A stretch of DNA of 64,000 bases from Paragonimus westermani (lineage: Eukaryota > Platyhelminthes > Trematoda > Plagiorchiida > Troglotrematidae): positions 106,255 to 170,254 of the forward strand of contig QNGE01000921.1 of assembly GCA_008508345.1 (NCBI GenBank), in the 5' to 3' direction. Shown here piece after piece: positions 59,426 to 64,000 of this stretch (position 1 is the first letter of the stretch; each line of letters starts with the position of its first letter). A program made the translations under genes and the position numbers. A model generated the notes under the pieces. That model was not told the DNA's origin. It ran no database searches and worked only from the letters and a program-made list of their open reading frames with translations.

Positions 59426-62400
59426 GTGAGTTCGTTATACACAGGAAAATTGCTGACACAAAGAACGTCATGGGCAAGTGTCCAACAAACACGTTTTATT
59501 TTAACAGACTAGGTAGTGCAATCCTATAGAATGGCAAAATGAATAGACGCAGAATACGTTGACCTTTCACAGGAAGGCTTCTAGTAATCTCTATTTAAAA
59601 CTTGAGTAACAGTTACCCAGCTGTTCAGGAGGATAGGTGTAGTCACCATCTCCGACACAACACTATCCAGAGTGGGAGCGGCACAATCCATGCCAACACT
59701 GAACTATAATATCCTGTACCTTTAAAAGAAGCAAAACACTAGATAGTGGGAAACTGGCACTATCAATCTGGTGAATATACATCAGACCGATTATGACTCA
59801 TCATTGGCAGACACTAGCGCTGACAGACCAACTCACGGAGCTTGGCATCTAAGGGGCACGACCAACAACAAACGGAATCAGATCTGAGCTTCCGCTCGAT
59901 GGTACAGTGAACCAGGAGGTAAGGGGGCAGTGGGGCATCTTGTCGAGCACTGTCGATAATCGAGAATAGGTCATAACGCATCCCACGCGCATTTAGTCGC
60001 CAGTGGTTTTCGGTAGGAGAGTTATCATACACGTGTGGTTGAATGTGAGGATCCCAACAGGGGTATTTTGAGCGGCTGCCGATTGTGCACCACTCGATAC
60101 CGTCAGTGATGGATGCTACCCGTGCCATTCTCTTCCATGCACCAACATTACCACTGCTGTTCAACAGCCTAAGATTGGCTCAGGTCCTGTGAATACTTTG
60201 CTGATCTTCGTGAATTGCTTTGATTTTTATAGATAACACGTGCGCATATCATGAGGTCGTAAAAGCCCACTGAGAAGTACCGAAACAGTCACTTGCAAAA
60301 CCGAATTCTAATGAACTCAACGAACATATGGAGAGGTTTGGTAATCTTCCGATTTTGGTCGGAACAAACTTGCGTATTAGCGAAAATATATAGACCCTGT
60401 TGAGTAACACACTTCAAACCGCTGTATGTTTGAACAGTTAACCAGAACTTGGAGTTAAGGATTAAGAGAGATATGACCTCACACCGCGTAAATTGGTTCA
60501 GATTGAGGGGTCAGCTACATAGCATCGGAAGGGTAGTTATTCCTCAATTCGGCGAAATACTTTGAAGTGACAATGGGGTTCGGTCAAAGCCAACAACCTG
60601 TGCGCTACAGATAACACTAAAATGTGAACCAGCCATCACTGAGAAAAATCTATTCAAAAAGCCAGAACTGACATGCAAAAATCGGTGACGAAGAGCATAG
60701 GAAAAACAAGTCAAATCAAACAGAGTTGCAAACGACGGTAAACCGGATTAGGATTCCGGTTCTTACACGCCCGTTTGCTTGTGATCGGTTACTAGGGTGC
60801 GTGTTTTGGTGAACAATTTTTTTAAACAGTTCGAGAAAAATGTTCTCTGGGGAAATTCGAAAGTCCAAAAAGAAAATGAATACCATATAATTGTGGATGA
60901 ATATTGAACTGAGACATCTACTTTGGGCCATGCAAGTCGTACATTTCCACAGCGCTGTTGATTTCAGCACACCCTAATCACATGAATCTGTATTCATGAT
61001 CCCTTGTCAAGACCGTGTCGCACTAACACGAGGATGGCAACCGTCCCATGCACTCCTCAGTTGCTTAGAGGCTAGTCACTTAAACGGACTACTCGGTTTT
61101 AAGTAACTGTTTTGATACTTGTGTATAGATTGTGATTGATTCGGTTAGAGTAAGCTCGTGAACTGTGCGAACTGAGGCGATCTGGACAGTACCATTCGGT
61201 GACATAGAGGGTAATCAGAAAAGCTTCTCAGAATTGCAGGAAACAGGTTCATTCGTATGGGACTACTGGTAATCGACACTCGGACGGCACAACCATAGTA
61301 AACCCTATCCAATCTTTTGGCGATATTTTCTCCGCCATCAAGCCGCAAACTGCTACTGTTGGCAAAAAAGAGCTGTTGACAGAACGTACAGTGAAGATTA
61401 TTTGAATATCCTTGACAGAAAATGAGTTGGATGCCAAATAAGAGAACAAGGCAAAGACAAAATTATGCGATCAATTAGAGCTGCTGGTTTTCACAGGCTG
61501 ATACTTCGAACCAGTGTCAACTGTCCGATACTTTGTACTCTGGATATACAATATAGCTTATTCGGTGTTGCAGTTGCTGGACCGTTTTATTTGTGTTCTG
61601 TGAGTGAACTGATTAATCAGTGACTTAACCTCATGTTACCTTCGTTTCATTTTGCGTCTGTACCGATTCCTTTAAACCAGAAATATGTGATTTCATTGGT
61701 TGTGTTAGAAGGAGCAGTTCGGTGCCTCACCATGTCTAGCAGAGTATCCTTTAAAAAAGTAACGATATCTTGTGATGTATTACGGATGAATTGAGACGTT
61801 ATCTTCATGGAACTGTCCTTTCCAGATCCAGGAAGTGCACGGTAACAAAAAATGTTCTCGCATCTGACTATGTGACTTTGTTCCATGATTGCCATTCACT
61901 CGTGCCAATTCACTGATGCTACATTTGAAAATATCTCCTTACGACCAACGGTTGTCTATCATTGGTACATCACTTGATGCAGACATTTGGATTGGGAAGA
62001 TTATGCTGACAGTTTAGCTTATCACTCACCACCGAAACAAACGAAATATCATTGACGAGTCTACGTAGCGTATGTTTCAGCCTCGATTAGACGAGACAGT
62101 ATATGTCGTTGCCTCAGCTAAATAATTTCATCCGTTCCTTTATAGTTTGATCACAGACGATCATTCTGATCCGCTACCCAATTCCCGTGGAGGTATTCGG
62201 GTCAACTGTCTAGCTGTGTTCAGAAGCATCTCTACTCCTATTGAATTCTAATAACAGCGTTGGTCATTTGTCGGTCTGCGATAATGCTGTGTATTAGCTA
62301 GAGTGTAACTGTATGCCTAAACCCCTGAACGATTTTACTAATTTCCAGCATGCACATCTGCATCAGCTGGAATACCTGTTTGTTCTCTGTATCCAAATCG

Positions 62401-63851
62401 GCCAGTTCGCTTTTTCTGAGGTGACGCGGACAGTGCAACTACAACATTAAGTACTTGTCATACAGAGATTAGTCACACTGAGATTAGTTTATACCCAGAT
62501 TGCTGGCAATGACACTCGTAGTTGCAATGTTGAGTGAGTGATGACACACTCGATTTTCAAATCATCCCATCTCTATGAGCCAGTTCAACAGATCGAATGT
62601 GTCATAACAAACTGATATAGCCGTGTACTATTGATGCGGCTATTTGTTATACTACTGTACATACTTCATTTTCTGTGAAAGTCATCCAAACGAAATTCAG
62701 TCGACAGTTTTCTGAGAGCATTTGCTGGTTCATTGTGAAAAATTATTGTTGTCGGTCCGATGATAAAAAAGAGGTGAATAAAAGAGGAACTGATCTATGA
62801 TATTCCTCAAGACTGTATACCCTGTCATCAATGGAAATGGATTAAGTGGCAGTAGCCTAACTCAGGCTTACAAGGGTTAAGCACTCCTTCTTAAACAGCT
62901 GTCTGAGGCCCTCAAGTGGCAAAACTCACTGTTGAGGAAGGACTCGATTGCTTTTAAGAGATGCGATAAGTAATCCATTAACATGCAGACCGACACTACA
63001 CGTCCTGCGACAATCTCATGTTTCGTACGTTATAACGACAGTTGGGCAACAGAGTTCAGTGACTTTGAGACCAACCTAGCTGTTCGTCCAGATCTCCTCG
63101 TCCGGATGGCTTTCCAGAATAAATTCGGTCTAATCATGACTGATAGCCAGTTCTTGAAGCATAGGTGCTGACACCCGACTCATCCCGTTGCAGGATTACG
63201 CGATAGGCCCACACAAGGCATAGGTCTTAGTCCAGTGCTTCAACAATAGGTGTAAACCATTAATTTCTTCTTTGGAATGTTAGCACATATTGATCAGAGG
63301 AGTATCGCTGTCTTTGACTTGGATGCTCTAAGACTATCGCAGCTTTAAGTGGATTGGGTGGAGAGAATAAATTACGTTGGGATGTGGTTTAAACTAGCTT
63401 ATCGGTCCTTATCATTTTTGTATACTGAAGTGTATAGAACGGAAAGCCCCGCCCTAATATACTATTCCACACGTGCGACTGTCAGTCACTTAATCTCATG
63501 AAATCGTACAACATCAAGTTAAGAATATTTTGACGGTGTAGAAAATAGTTATCGAAGATTTGTGCATTTGAATGGTAGCCCGACCAGATGCCGAAGTTAC
63601 AGTAATTTAAGGGTAAACGAGTTCAGTGCTGAACACTTGAATTTGACTCTAAACCCTTTCCGATGGTTTGTAATTAGGTGTGCCACACACTGTGAACCTC
63701 CATGCCTCACACACGGGAACATCTTTGTTTCATACTTAGACAAGAATTGTTTAATGACAGTGATCCGTTTTATTAAAGTTGGTTGGCGGCATCCGATTCG
63801 GATTAGCCTGTCATAGTGACCGAAGCCAATGGACGCCTGCGCTTAGCCATC
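59426..63851. other. No gene recognised
   Basis: The largest frame is 59814-60164 (minus, 116 codons) and resembles no family I know. Later exons of the 59-kb candidate would have to lie here but I could not place them. No SINE or LINE sequence seen. Confidence 0.35.
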
Positions 63852-63884
63852 ACTGCAATTGGCTTGCGCTGCACCAATTGCAGT
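63852..63884. repeat. Perfect 11-bp inverted repeat with 11-nt loop
   Basis: ACTGCAATTGG (63852-63862) and CCAATTGCAGT (63874-63884). The surrounding end of the window also repeats AT-TGGC-TAA-like words. Could be the start of a repeat that continues beyond the window. Confidence 0.8.
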
Positions 63885-64000
63885 TCCATCCACACACCAC
63901 ATATTCAGTGTAAACCCGAAGGAATAAGACCGGGAGGTGTGACAGTGGGACCTTTGTGTCCAGCCGGCCAATGCTGGTTAGCCACTTGATTGGCTAATAA

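Noticed and set aside
1..64000. CRISPR arrays, bacterial operons, riboswitches, phage attachment sites
   Set aside because: No regularly spaced repeats, no long coding runs and clear eukaryotic retroelement content throughout.

Overview
The window looks like nuclear DNA of a flatworm, most likely a digenean trematode (inference). There is no operon structure, no rRNA or convincing tRNA gene, and no reading frame longer than about 160 codons. Pure (AT)n and (TC)n microsatellites occur. What can be recognised is a graveyard of non-LTR, Penelope-like and short tRNA-derived retroelements. The strongest taxonomic hint is a tRNA-headed short retroposon carrying a hammerhead ribozyme. That architecture is established for the schistosome Sm-alpha family; membership here is inferred from structure, not from a database match.

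Layout. 1-4368: mostly featureless, with a CpG-rich patch near 1.6-2.17 kb. 4369-4980: assembly gap (612 N), followed by a Penelope-like reverse transcriptase fragment on the minus strand (about 5.13-5.30 kb). 7.7-31 kb: scattered copies of the hammerhead SINE (7.7, 8.1, 14.9, 15.2, 18.2, 18.3, 30.9 kb), two of them as head-to-head inverted pairs; two copies of an unidentified ~530-bp repeat (10.0 and 21.9 kb); one other tRNA-like head (11.8 kb); microsatellites. 32.3-35.1 kb: a decayed CR1/Jockey-type LINE ORF2 on the minus strand, readable from the endonuclease to the C-terminus, interrupted by a ~207-bp hammerhead element. 35.1-44.9 kb: nothing recognised. 44.9-45.5 kb: a second Penelope-like RT fossil (minus). 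46.9-48.0 kb: an RTE-type LINE RT fossil (plus). 49.85-52.4 kb: two further LINE C-terminal fragments and a short hammerhead element with target-site duplication. 53.6-56.4 kb: a nest of four SINE copies plus a 207-bp hammerhead element flanked by a perfect 14-bp duplication; the last SINE (56.1-56.3 kb) keeps an apparently intact ribozyme core.

Host genes. None is certain. Open frames of 60-150 codons are expected by chance in 64 kb at this base composition. The best candidate is a three-exon 5' end on the plus strand at 59.0-59.4 kb, where the splice phases agree. Weaker exon candidates lie on the minus strand at 23.7-25.3 kb and at 55.0-55.2 kb, and in a 129-codon plus-strand frame at 57.6 kb. 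All are reported at low confidence.

How the parts relate. The autonomous elements (CR1-like, RTE-like, Penelope-like) are multiply frameshifted and have lost motifs, so these copies are dead. The short hammerhead elements have no coding capacity and would have depended on such enzymes in trans (inference). They include the youngest-looking insertions in the window.
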